Origin: JAHJQQ01 sp032907525
Lineage (GTDB): Bacteria; Pseudomonadota; Gammaproteobacteria; Thiohalobacterales; Thiohalobacteraceae
NCBI GenBank assembly: GCA_032907525.1
Contig: JAJJPM010000105.1
Coordinates: 1 to 14,805, forward strand
Length of the DNA: 14,805 bases
Reading direction: 5' to 3'
Shown here: positions 1 through 14,698 of the stretch, one piece after another
Layout of the letters: each line of letters opens with the position of its first letter
Position numbering within the stretch: the first letter of the stretch is position 1
Program-made: the position numbers and the translations under genes
Notes under the pieces: model-generated
Database searches by the model: none
Told to the model about the DNA's origin: nothing
Seen by the model: only the letters and a program-made list of their open reading frames with translations

Positions 1-373
1 GACGGGCCAGCAGAATGTGCTCGCGCGTCTGCGGCATCGGACCGTCCGCCGCCGACACCACCAGAATCGCACCGTCCATCTGCGCCGCACCCGTGATCAT
101 GTTCTTCACGTAGTCCGCGTGCCCCGGGCAGTCCACGTGCGCGTAGTGCCGCGTGTCCGACTCGTACTCCACGTGCGACGTCGAAATCGTGATGCCGCGC
201 GCCTTCTCCTCCGGCGCGTTGTCGATCTGGTCGTAGCCCTTCGACTCACCACCAAACTTCTTCGCCTGCACCACCGTCAGCGCCGCCGTCAGCGTCGTCT
301 TACCATGGTCAACGTGACCAATCGTTCCCACGTTCACATGCGGCTTCGTACGTTCAAATTTTCCCTTGGACAC
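1..373 (-). CDS. tuf: Elongation factor Tu, N-terminal part (cut by window edge)
   Basis: EF-Tu is the GTPase that carries aminoacyl-tRNA to the ribosomal A site. About 124 residues are present, within the GTP-binding domain; the rest lies beyond the left edge. I read GHVDHGKT (P-loop, about 19-26), RGITIS (switch I, about 59-64) and DCPGH (G3, about 81-85, with the catalytic His). I start it at GTG 373-371: the frame opens GTG TCC AAG GGA, matching the usual MSK start, and no ATG precedes it. A GAGG lies 9 nt upstream. It is the last str-operon gene in the window, 42 bp after fusA. Codon use is striking: all 11 Thr codons are ACG, 9 of 10 Val are GTG and 12 of 13 Ala are GCG, unlike fusA, where ACC, GTC and GCC are common. 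Identity is certain; whether this is tufA or one of two copies cannot be seen. Confidence 0.98.
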   Translation of the reverse strand, partial: MSKGKFERTKPHVNVGTIGHVDHGKTTLTAALTVVQAKKFGGESKGYDQIDNAPEEKARGITISTSHVEYESDTRHYAHVDCPGHADYVKNMITGAAQMDGAILVVSAADGPMPQTREHILLAR

Positions 374-415
374 GGCTGACTACCTCTATCTCGGTTCTGG
401 TTTGCGCCAAAAAAT

Positions 416-2512
<2,097 letters not shown>

Positions 2513-2540
2513 GGACTGACTTCCTTAAAAATGTTCTTGC

Positions 2541-3011
2541 TTACCAGCGGTAATGCGCGAAGGCCTTGTTGGCCTCGGCCATGCGATGCGTGTCTTCGCG
2601 CTTCTTCACGGCGGCACCACGGCTCTCGGCGGCGTCCATGATCTCGCCCGCGAGACGGCCGGCCATGGACTTCTCGCCGCGGCTGCGGGCCGCATCGATC
2701 ATCCAGCGCATGGCCAGTGTGGTGCGGCGCACGGCACGCACTTCGACCGGGACCTGATAGGTCGCGCCGCCGACACGGCGTGACTTCACCTCGACCATCG
2801 GCCGCACGTTGTCCAGAGCCTTGTTGAGCACGTCCATGGGATCGGGGGCGCCCTTGCCGGCGATCTGATCCAGCGCGCCGTACACGATGCGCTCGGCAAC
2901 CGACTTCTTGCCGGATTCCATGACCATGTTCATGAACTTGGCGAGCATCTCGTTGCCGTACTTGGGATCCGGCAGAATCTCTCGACGCTCAGCTGATTTT
3001 CTTCTCGACAT
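2541..3011 (-). CDS. rpsG: 30S ribosomal protein S7
   Basis: S7 nucleates folding of the 3' major domain of 16S rRNA and lies near the E site and mRNA exit. The 156-aa product matches the usual bacterial length. It begins MSRRKSAERREILPDPKYGN, and the conserved central part GGATYQVPVEVR and the C-terminal ANKAFAHYRW are present. In E. coli S7 is also the translational repressor of the str operon, binding the rpsL-rpsG intercistronic RNA. Here that gap is only 46 nt (3012-3057), and I could not recognise a comparable S7 site in it. The start is ATG 3011-3009, with AGGA about 10 nt upstream. It lies between rpsL and fusA in the expected order. No anomaly seen. Confidence 0.99.
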   Translation of the reverse strand: MSRRKSAERREILPDPKYGNEMLAKFMNMVMESGKKSVAERIVYGALDQIAGKGAPDPMDVLNKALDNVRPMVEVKSRRVGGATYQVPVEVRAVRRTTLAMRWMIDAARSRGEKSMAGRLAGEIMDAAESRGAAVKKREDTHRMAEANKAFAHYRW

Positions 3012-3057
3012 CGCGATACATTCCTGTTCGTTGCAACCGACTCGGCCCTGCGACCCG

Positions 3058-3432
3058 TCAGGACTTGGGACGCTTGGCGCCGTACTTGGAGCGGCCCTGG
3101 CGGCGCTTGTCGACGCCGGAGGCGTCCAGACTGCCGCGCACCGTGTGGTAGCGCACGCCCGGCAGGTCCTTGACGCGGCCGCCGCGGATCAGCACCACCG
3201 AGTGTTCCTGCAGGTTGTGGCCCTCACCACCGATGTACGAAGCGACTTCATAGCCGTTGGTCAGCCGGACGCGCGCGACCTTGCGCAGCGCGGAGTTCGG
3301 CTTCTTCGGCGTAGTGGTATACACACGCGTGCAGACACCGCGCTTCTGCGGGGAGGATTCCAGCGCCGGCACAGCACTCTTTTCCGTCTTGTGCTTGCGC
3401 GGCTTGCGCACTAACTGATTGACTGTTGCCAT
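3058..3432 (-). CDS. rpsL: 30S ribosomal protein S12
   Basis: S12 sits at the decoding centre and controls accuracy and streptomycin response. The 124-aa length equals the E. coli protein. The PNSALRK loop follows K43-K44, and GGRVKDLPGVRYH contains K88 and D89. K43 and K88 are the wild-type residues at the classical streptomycin-resistance positions, so the sequence predicts no rpsL-type resistance. D89 is the residue that RimO methylthiolates in E. coli. The start is ATG 3432-3430, encoding MATVNQLVRKP; a weak AAGG lies about 10 nt upstream. It is the first gene of the str operon, preceded by a strong promoter and a terminator-like hairpin in its leader, and is followed after 46 nt by rpsG. 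Confidence 0.99.
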   Translation of the reverse strand: MATVNQLVRKPRKHKTEKSAVPALESSPQKRGVCTRVYTTTPKKPNSALRKVARVRLTNGYEVASYIGGEGHNLQEHSVVLIRGGRVKDLPGVRYHTVRGSLDASGVDKRRQGRSKYGAKRPKS

Positions 3433-3479
3433 GAAAAACTCGCCTTAAGCTTTGAATACAGTCGGAATTTCGAGCGACC

Positions 3480-3522
3480 TGAAAACAAACGACAGGCCGG
3501 TTTTGGGTACCCGGCCTGTCGT
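3480..3522 (-). terminator. Intrinsic-terminator-like hairpin in the rpsL leader (rpoC terminator and/or str attenuator)
   Basis: A perfect 12-bp GC-rich stem (3489-3500 with 3511-3522; arms ACGACAGGCCGG and CCGGCCTGTCGT) encloses a 10-nt loop. On the minus strand it is followed directly by TTGTTTTC, a U-rich tract. It lies 91 bp past the rpoC stop, so it can end the rpl-rpo transcript. It also lies just downstream of the predicted str promoter, so every transcript from that promoter must pass through it. The second role, attenuation, is inference. The plus-strand side has only a short, A-rich context and no T-run, so the hairpin is oriented for minus-strand transcription. Confidence 0.82.
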
Positions 3523-3533
3523 AAAGAGGCGCA

Positions 3534-3562
3534 ATTGTAGAGAGGCCCCCACACCCTGTCAA
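3534..3562 (-). promoter_or_regulatory. Sigma-70 promoter of the str operon
   Basis: On the minus strand there is TTGACA (3562-3557), a 17-bp spacer and TACAAT (3539-3534): a perfect -35 and a five-of-six -10 at optimal spacing. Transcription should begin near 3526-3528, giving an rpsL leader of roughly 95 nt. The promoter lies between the rpoC stop and rpsL, where an independent str-operon promoter is expected if the two units are not fully co-transcribed. It is by far the best promoter in the window. Confidence 0.85.
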
Positions 3563-3612
3563 GCGCCAAACCGCCCTGCGCTCAACAGGCTAGGGGACCT
3601 CCTTCACCGACG

Positions 3613-7797
<4,185 letters not shown>

Positions 7798-7817
7798 CGT
7801 CTACTTGCCTCGATTGT

Positions 7818-7879
7818 GCAGGAGCGACCTCGGTCGCGAACGGTTGCGAACAACCTGTCTGTGCCCTGAGGAGCTCCTG

Positions 7880-7880
<1 letters not shown>
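7818..7880. repeat. REP-like imperfect palindrome in the rpoB-rpoC gap
   Basis: The gap contains GGAGCGACCTCGGTCGCGAA (7821-7840), with a 6-bp stem gcgacc/ggtcgc (7824-7829 with 7832-7837). The architecture GGAGCG...CGCGA is that of the REP elements known from Pseudomonas putida and relatives. It is followed by a second small stem, ggttg (7842-7846) with caacc (7851-7855). An outer 8-bp inverted repeat, gcaggagc (7818-7825) and gctcctgc (7873-7880), brackets the whole; its right arm reaches the last base of the rpoB stop codon. In the rpoBC mRNA these could fold as nested hairpins between the two cistrons. No T-run follows, so it is not a terminator. Family assignment is by pattern only. Confidence 0.6.
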
Positions 7881-11956
<4,076 letters not shown>

Positions 11957-11976
11957 CGGTATGCCTCTCTTAAATG

Positions 11977-12052
11977 CAGGTGCTAGGTTCTAGGTTCTAG
12001 GGCCGAGGCGAAGGAAGAAGGTTTTCCCTCGGCCCTAGAACCTAGAGCCTAG
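11977..12052. repeat. Heptad stem-loop element A (rplL-rpoB gap)
   Basis: Two 26-nt arms, 11983-12008 and 12027-12052, are complementary except at one position, which can still pair as G.U in one transcript. Each arm is made of 7-nt units of the type CTAGGTT and ends inward in GGGCCGAGG. The 18-nt loop (12009-12026) is asymmetric and contains GAAGGAAGAAGGTTTTC. The left arm carries one more outer unit, AGGTG from 11978, that the right arm lacks. It ends just upstream of the rpoB Shine-Dalgarno and lies after the attenuator-like hairpin. In mRNA it would form a long near-perfect duplex. It has no coding capacity, so any mobility would need a helper from elsewhere. Confidence 0.9.
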
Positions 12053-12063
12053 TCTCTTAGTAA

Positions 12064-12099
12064 CGGGAAAAGGCCGGCAGCGAAATCACGCTGCCAGCC
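12064..12099 (-). terminator. rplL-rpoB attenuator-like hairpin
   Basis: On the minus strand an 11-bp stem with one G.U pair (12099-12089 with 12082-12072; GGCTGGCAGCG and CGCTGCCGGCC) closes a 6-nt loop and is followed by TTTTCCC (12071-12065). It begins 63 bp past the rplL stop. E. coli has a partial terminator at the equivalent place, which lowers transcription of rpoBC relative to the ribosomal protein genes. The short T-run (four Ts) fits partial rather than complete termination. Function by analogy; structure seen directly. Confidence 0.75.
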
Positions 12100-12116
12100 A
12101 TATCCCTGCTTGAGCT

Positions 12117-12137
12117 CGGGTGCGCATGGCGCACCCG
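12117..12137. other. Perfect 9-bp GC hairpin after rplL
   Basis: cgggtgcgc (12117-12125) and gcgcacccg (12129-12137) form a perfect 9-bp stem with a 3-nt loop. It starts 25 bp past the rplL stop codon in the minus-strand transcript. No T-run follows on either strand, so it is not an intrinsic terminator alone. It could protect the 3' end of rplKAJL mRNA after processing or cleavage in this gap, but that is inference. Confidence 0.6.
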
Positions 12138-12161
12138 GGAACAAGATGCGCAAGCTCGATC

Positions 12162-12542
12162 TTACTTGACCTCGACGCTCGCGCCCGCTTCTTCCAACTG
12201 CTTCTTGATGTCATCGGCCTCGGCCTTGGACACGCCTTCCTTGACGGTCGCCGGAACGCCTTCGACCATGTCCTTGGCCTCTTTCAGGCCCAGACCGGTG
12301 ATGGCGCGGATCGCCTTGATGACGTTGACCTTGTTGGCGCCGAAGCTGGTCATGACGACGTTGAACTCGGTCTGCTCTTCGGCAGCCGCGGCGGCACCGC
12401 CGGCGGCGGCCACCGGCGCAGCGGCCACGGCGGCAGCGGCGGACACGCCGAACTTCTCTTCCATCGCGGAGATGAGGTCGACGACTTCCATCACGCTCAT
12501 GTTGGCGATGGTTTCGAGGATGTCTTCTTTGGAAACGGCCAT
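12162..12542 (-). CDS. rplL: 50S ribosomal protein L7/L12
   Basis: L7/L12 forms the dimers of the ribosomal stalk that recruit and stimulate EF-Tu, EF-G and other translational GTPases. The 126-aa product has the usual three parts: an N-terminal dimerisation and L10-binding segment (1 to about 35, AVSKEDILETIANMSVMEVV), an Ala-rich hinge (about 36-57), and the compact C-terminal domain (NVIKAIRAITGLGLKEAKDMVE) ending VEVK. I start it at ATG 12542, not at the in-frame TTG two codons earlier. AGGAG lies 9 nt before this ATG, but only 3 nt before the TTG, and MAVSK is the family-like start. It lies 66 bp downstream of rplJ with which it is co-transcribed. Its high synthesis relative to L10 (four or six copies per ribosome) is usually set at translation. 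Confidence 0.98.
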   Translation of the reverse strand: MAVSKEDILETIANMSVMEVVDLISAMEEKFGVSAAAAVAAAPVAAAGGAAAAAEEQTEFNVVMTSFGANKVNVIKAIRAITGLGLKEAKDMVEGVPATVKEGVSKAEADDIKKQLEEAGASVEVK

Positions 12543-12608
12543 GATCAATTACTCCTGGTTACTCTTGTCCGCGTGACAGCGCGGCATGATATAGGGTTGA
12601 AACGAGAA

Positions 12609-13139
12609 TCAAGCTGCCGCCTGCTTCTGGTCGCGGATTGCGGCCACCGTGCGAACCAGCTTGCCGGGCACTTCGTTGATCGTGCGGGCAAGCTTCTCGA
12701 TCGGGGCTTTCATCACGCCCATCAGCATGGCCAGGGCCTGGTCGCGGGTCGGCAGGCTGGCGAGACGCTCGATGTCGCCGGCGCCCAGCAACTGGCCGCC
12801 CACGGACACGAACTTCACGATCAGCTTGTCGTTGCCCTTGGCGAAGTCTCGAACCACGCGTGCCGCCGCACCCGGATCGGCCTGGGAAAAGGCCAACACC
12901 AGCGGCCCCACCAGTCCGGGGGAGATGCACTCGAATTCGGTACCCGCCACGGCCCTGCGCGCCAGGGTGTTCTTGACCACGCGCACATACACACCGCCTT
13001 CGCGCGCCTTCTTGCGCAGTTCGGTGAGCTGTTCGACGGTCAGACCGCGATACTCGGCGGCCACTGCGGACAGGGCTGTTGCAGCCACCTCCGCCACCTC
13101 GGCGACGACAGTCTTCTTTTCTTCAAGACTCAGTGCCAT
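12609..13139 (-). CDS. rplJ: 50S ribosomal protein L10
   Basis: L10 anchors L7/L12 dimers to the GTPase-associated centre of 23S rRNA, and its complex with L12 represses translation of its own operon. The 176-aa product is slightly longer than the 165 aa of E. coli. It starts MALSLEEKKTVVAEVAEVA; the conserved EYRGLTVEQLTELRKKAREGG and VVKNTLARRAV RNA-binding parts are present, and the C-terminal helix region that binds L12 extends to QKQAAA. The start is ATG 13139-13137, with a strong AGGAGG 6 nt upstream. The preceding 380-bp gap holds the L10 leader with two embedded palindromes. The rplL gene follows after 66 bp. The protein is ordinary; the leader is not. Confidence 0.98.
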   Translation of the reverse strand: MALSLEEKKTVVAEVAEVAATALSAVAAEYRGLTVEQLTELRKKAREGGVYVRVVKNTLARRAVAGTEFECISPGLVGPLVLAFSQADPGAAARVVRDFAKGNDKLIVKFVSVGGQLLGAGDIERLASLPTRDQALAMLMGVMKAPIEKLARTINEVPGKLVRTVAAIRDQKQAAA

Positions 13140-13204
13140 CGTTTACCTCCTGGGATGCACGAGCCGGGGCCGTACATCCAGACCACTACAAGGAGAGCCG
13201 GTCG

Positions 13205-13228
13205 GGGGACGGAATGAATTCCATCCCC
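13205..13228. repeat. GGGGAC-type 24-bp palindrome P2, between L10 operator and rplJ ribosome binding site
   Basis: Arms GGGGACGGAAT (13205-13215) and ATTCCATCCCC (13218-13228) flank a 2-nt centre. The one mismatch becomes a G.U pair in the minus-strand RNA, so the hairpin is still complete in the rplJ mRNA. It differs from P1 at a few positions and lies in the opposite orientation, as the centre dinucleotides (GA and TC) show. It lies 53 nt upstream of the AGGAGG. Such palindromes commonly accompany REP-associated tyrosine transposases, as far as I recall; no such gene is in the window. Confidence 0.8.
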
Positions 13229-13235
13229 GTTCCCT

Positions 13236-13380
13236 TCGGTACTCTCCGCGGTACGGTGGCCACGGACAAGAAATCCTGTCTGGGGCGACACCGTCTGCGC
13301 AGGCCGTTGCCATTAAGCCTTCAATCCGGTCCGGGGACAGAATTCATTCTGTCCCCTGCCAATCGTCAGCGCCTGCGGTC
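13236..13380 (-). promoter_or_regulatory. L10(L12)4-binding leader of rplJL
   Basis: On the minus strand I recognise blocks shared with the E. coli rplJ leader as I remember it: GACCGCAGGCG (13380-13370), GACGGTG (13295-13289), a small hairpin around CAGGATTTCTTGTCC, and CCACCGTACCGCGG. Two long-range stems are visible: CGCAGGC (13377-13371) with GCCTGCG (13304-13298), and ACGGTG (13294-13289) with CACCGT (13258-13253). L10 bound to L12 binds this leader and represses translation of rplJ and rplL. The first stem encloses palindrome P1 (13333-13356), so the arm is extended relative to a standard leader. Recognition is from memory of the sequence, not from a covariance search. Confidence 0.8.
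13333..13356. repeat. GGGGACAG-type 24-bp perfect palindrome P1 inside the L10 leader
   Basis: GGGGACAGAAT (13333-13343) and ATTCTGTCCCC (13346-13356) are perfect 11-bp arms around a 2-nt centre. It lies within the arm of the L10 leader closed by the 13377-13371/13304-13298 stem. Near-identical palindromes are widespread in gammaproteobacterial intergenic DNA, often near IS200-like REP-associated transposases; that association is recalled knowledge, not shown here. In RNA it folds as a stem with a minimal loop, so it adds a rigid branch to the operator. Confidence 0.88.
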
Positions 13381-13393
13381 TTTGACGGCGGCT

Positions 13394-13415
13394 GCCGGCG
13401 GGTTCGCCCGCCGGC
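13394..13415. other. Perfect 9-bp GC hairpin at the start of the rplJ leader
   Basis: gccggcggg (13394-13402) and cccgccggc (13407-13415) pair perfectly around ttcg (CGAA in the minus-strand RNA). No T-run follows on either strand, so it is not an intrinsic terminator. It lies immediately upstream of the L10-binding core. It may be part of the leader fold or a 5'-end stabiliser; function unknown. Confidence 0.6.
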
Positions 13416-13445
13416 AACGCCACAAAGTTCTATAAAACCAGGGAT

Positions 13446-13514
13446 GAGGTTCTAGTTTCTAGGATCGAGAAGATCGTTAGATTCCTCGGCCCTAGAACCT
13501 CAGCCCTAGCACCT
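13446..13514. repeat. Heptad stem-loop element B, degenerate (rplA-rplJ gap)
   Basis: The right arm (13484-13514: CCTCGGCCCTAGAACC followed by TCAGCCCTAGCACCT) is close to those of elements A and C. The left arm (13446-13468) is decayed: GAGGTTCTAGTTTCTAGGATCGAG retains the CTAG spacing but has substitutions at the inner GGCCGAGG part. The 15-nt centre differs from those of A and C. It begins five bases beyond the rplA stop codon and looks like an older copy. Confidence 0.75.
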
Positions 13515-13519
13515 GATAT

Positions 13520-14212
13520 TTAGGCCAACGAAGTCTGATCCAGGACCACGCCCGGACCCATGGTGGTCGAGACGGTGACCTTCTTCATATAAATGCCCTT
13601 GGCGGTGGACGGCTTCATCTTGTTCAGATCCGCCAGCAGCGCCTGGAGGTTCTCCTTCAGGGCGTTGACCTCGAAATCCACCTTGCCGATGGTGCAATGG
13701 ATGATGCCCGCCTTGTCGGTACGGTAGCGGACCTGACCGGCCTTGGCGTTCTTCACCGCCTCGGCGACGTTCGGGGTCACGGTACCGACCTTCGGGTTCG
13801 GCATCAGGCCGCGCGGGCCGAGGATCTGGCCGAGCTGACCGACGATGCGCATGGCATCCGGGCTGGCGATGACCACATCGAAATCCATGCTGCCGCCCTT
13901 GATGCTCTCGGCCAGATCCTCGAAACCGACGATGTCGGCGCCGGCGGCCTTGGCGGCCTCGGCATTGGCGCCCTGCGCGAACACCGCGACGCGCACGCTC
14001 TTGCCGGTGCCGTTGGGCAGCACGGTGGAACCGCGCACCACCTGATCGGACTTGCGCGGATCGACGCCGAGATTCACAGCGACGTCGACCGATTCCTTGA
14101 ATTTGGCGCTGGCGAGCTGCTTCAGCAGGCCGAGCCCCTCCTCCACGGCATACAGCTTGCCGGGAGTGACCTTTTCATTGATCGCCTTGATACGCTTGGA
14201 CAGTTTGGCCAT
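13520..14212 (-). CDS. rplA: 50S ribosomal protein L1
   Basis: L1 forms the mobile L1 stalk at the E site and is the translational repressor of the L11 operon. The 230-aa product (234 in E. coli) starts MAKLSKRIKAINEKV and carries conserved RGSTVLPNGTGK and GPRGLMPNPKVGTVT segments and the C-terminal MGPGVVLD. The start is ATG 14212-14210, with GGAGG 8 nt upstream inside the end of rplK. Only 3 nt separate the rplK stop from this ATG, which fits translational coupling, so that repression at the rplK site also controls rplA. The expected target RNA is present upstream of rplK. It is followed after 5 bp by heptad element B. No anomaly in the protein. Confidence 0.99.
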   Translation of the reverse strand: MAKLSKRIKAINEKVTPGKLYAVEEGLGLLKQLASAKFKESVDVAVNLGVDPRKSDQVVRGSTVLPNGTGKSVRVAVFAQGANAEAAKAAGADIVGFEDLAESIKGGSMDFDVVIASPDAMRIVGQLGQILGPRGLMPNPKVGTVTPNVAEAVKNAKAGQVRYRTDKAGIIHCTIGKVDFEVNALKENLQALLADLNKMKPSTAKGIYMKKVTVSTTMGPGVVLDQTSLA

Positions 14213-14215
14213 GGT

Positions 14216-14644
14216 TCAACCCTCCACTTCCAGACCCATGCTGCGGGCGCTGCCGGCGATGGTGCGCACCGCGGCATCCATGTCGGCCGCCGTGAGATCG
14301 GGCATCTTGGCCTTGGCGATCTCCTCGAGCTGGGCGCGCGACACCTTGCCGACCTTCTGGCTGTTGGGGCGCGGGCTGCCGCTCTCGATGCCGACCGCCT
14401 TCTTCAACAGGATGGAGGCGGGCGGGGTCTTGGTGATGAAGGTGAAGCTGCGGTCGCTGTAGACGGTGATGACCACCGGCAGCGGCAGGCCCGGCTCGAC
14501 ATTCTGGGTCTGGGCATTGAACGCCTTGCAGAATTCCATGATGTTGACGCCGTGCTGGCCCAGCGCGGGACCGACGGGCGGACTCGGGTTGGCCTTGCCG
14601 GCTGCGACCTGCAGCTTGATGTACGCTTGGATTTTCTTTGCCAT
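14216..14644 (-). CDS. rplK: 50S ribosomal protein L11
   Basis: L11 binds the GTPase-associated centre of 23S rRNA, takes part in factor-dependent GTP hydrolysis and is needed for RelA-dependent stringent signalling. It is also the thiostrepton-site protein. The 142-aa product equals the E. coli length. It starts MAKKIQAYIKLQVAAGKANP; the Pro-rich PSPPVGPALGQHGVNIMEFCKAFN and the C-terminal RNA-binding IAGSARSMGLEVEG are intact. The start is ATG 14644-14642, with AGAGG 5 nt upstream. The 140-bp gap before it holds an L1 operator directly next to the gene and, further up, heptad element C, which follows the nusG stop by 8 bp. I see no clear promoter in that gap. Confidence 0.99.
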   Translation of the reverse strand: MAKKIQAYIKLQVAAGKANPSPPVGPALGQHGVNIMEFCKAFNAQTQNVEPGLPLPVVITVYSDRSFTFITKTPPASILLKKAVGIESGSPRPNSQKVGKVSRAQLEEIAKAKMPDLTAADMDAAVRTIAGSARSMGLEVEG

Positions 14645-14658
14645 GACGACCTCTATAG

Positions 14659-14689
14659 CGGGTGCAAGCGCCTGTTGTCAGGCTCCCCG
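14659..14689 (-). promoter_or_regulatory. L1 autorepression site in the rplK leader
   Basis: On the minus strand, CGGGGAGCCTG, ACAA, CAGGCGCTTGCACCCG forms an inner stem GCCTG/CAGGC (14683-14679 with 14674-14670) and an outer stem CGGG/CCCG (14689-14686 with 14662-14659), with the asymmetric GCTTGCA internal loop on one side. This matches the known mimic of the 23S rRNA L1 site: a GGGAGCC stem, a short hairpin, then an ACCC strand. It ends about 9 nt upstream of the rplK Shine-Dalgarno, where bound L1 would block translation of rplK and, by coupling, rplA. Confidence 0.85.
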
Positions 14690-14698
14690 GTTAACATC

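Larger units (their letters stand above)
13140..13519. other. Contents of the 380-bp rplA-rplJ gap
   Basis: Read in the transcribed (minus) direction the gap holds: heptad element B directly after the rplA stop; a TATAGA (13434-13429) that might be a -10 but has no good -35; a 9-bp GC hairpin; the L10-binding leader with palindrome P1 inside one arm; palindrome P2; then 53 nt to the rplJ Shine-Dalgarno. I see no convincing small gene on either strand. The plus-strand open frames are antisense shadows without ribosome binding sites. Confidence 0.75.

Noticed and set aside
3012..3057. S7-binding site between rpsL and rpsG
   Set aside because: The gap is only 46 nt and I could not find the stems known from the longer E. 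coli site; absence by eye is not proof.
12543..12548. TTG two codons upstream as the rplL start
   Set aside because: The AGGAG would be only 3 nt from this TTG but 9 nt from the ATG at 12542, and MAVSK is the expected N-terminus.
12569..12584. Small ccgcg/cgcgg hairpin between rplJ and rplL
   Set aside because: Only 5 bp with a 6-nt loop; not distinguishable from chance in GC-rich DNA.
12120..13217. Plus-strand open frame opposite rplL and rplJ, spanning part of the leader
   Set aside because: Shadow of two real genes, running through the regulatory leader; no initiation signal and no family resemblance.
13394..13415. GC hairpin as terminator after rplA
   Set aside because: A perfect stem, but no T-run follows on either strand.
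13429..13434. TATAGA as -10 of an rplJ promoter
   Set aside because: No -35-like hexamer occurs 16-18 bp upstream (the sequence there is part of element B), so I do not call a promoter.
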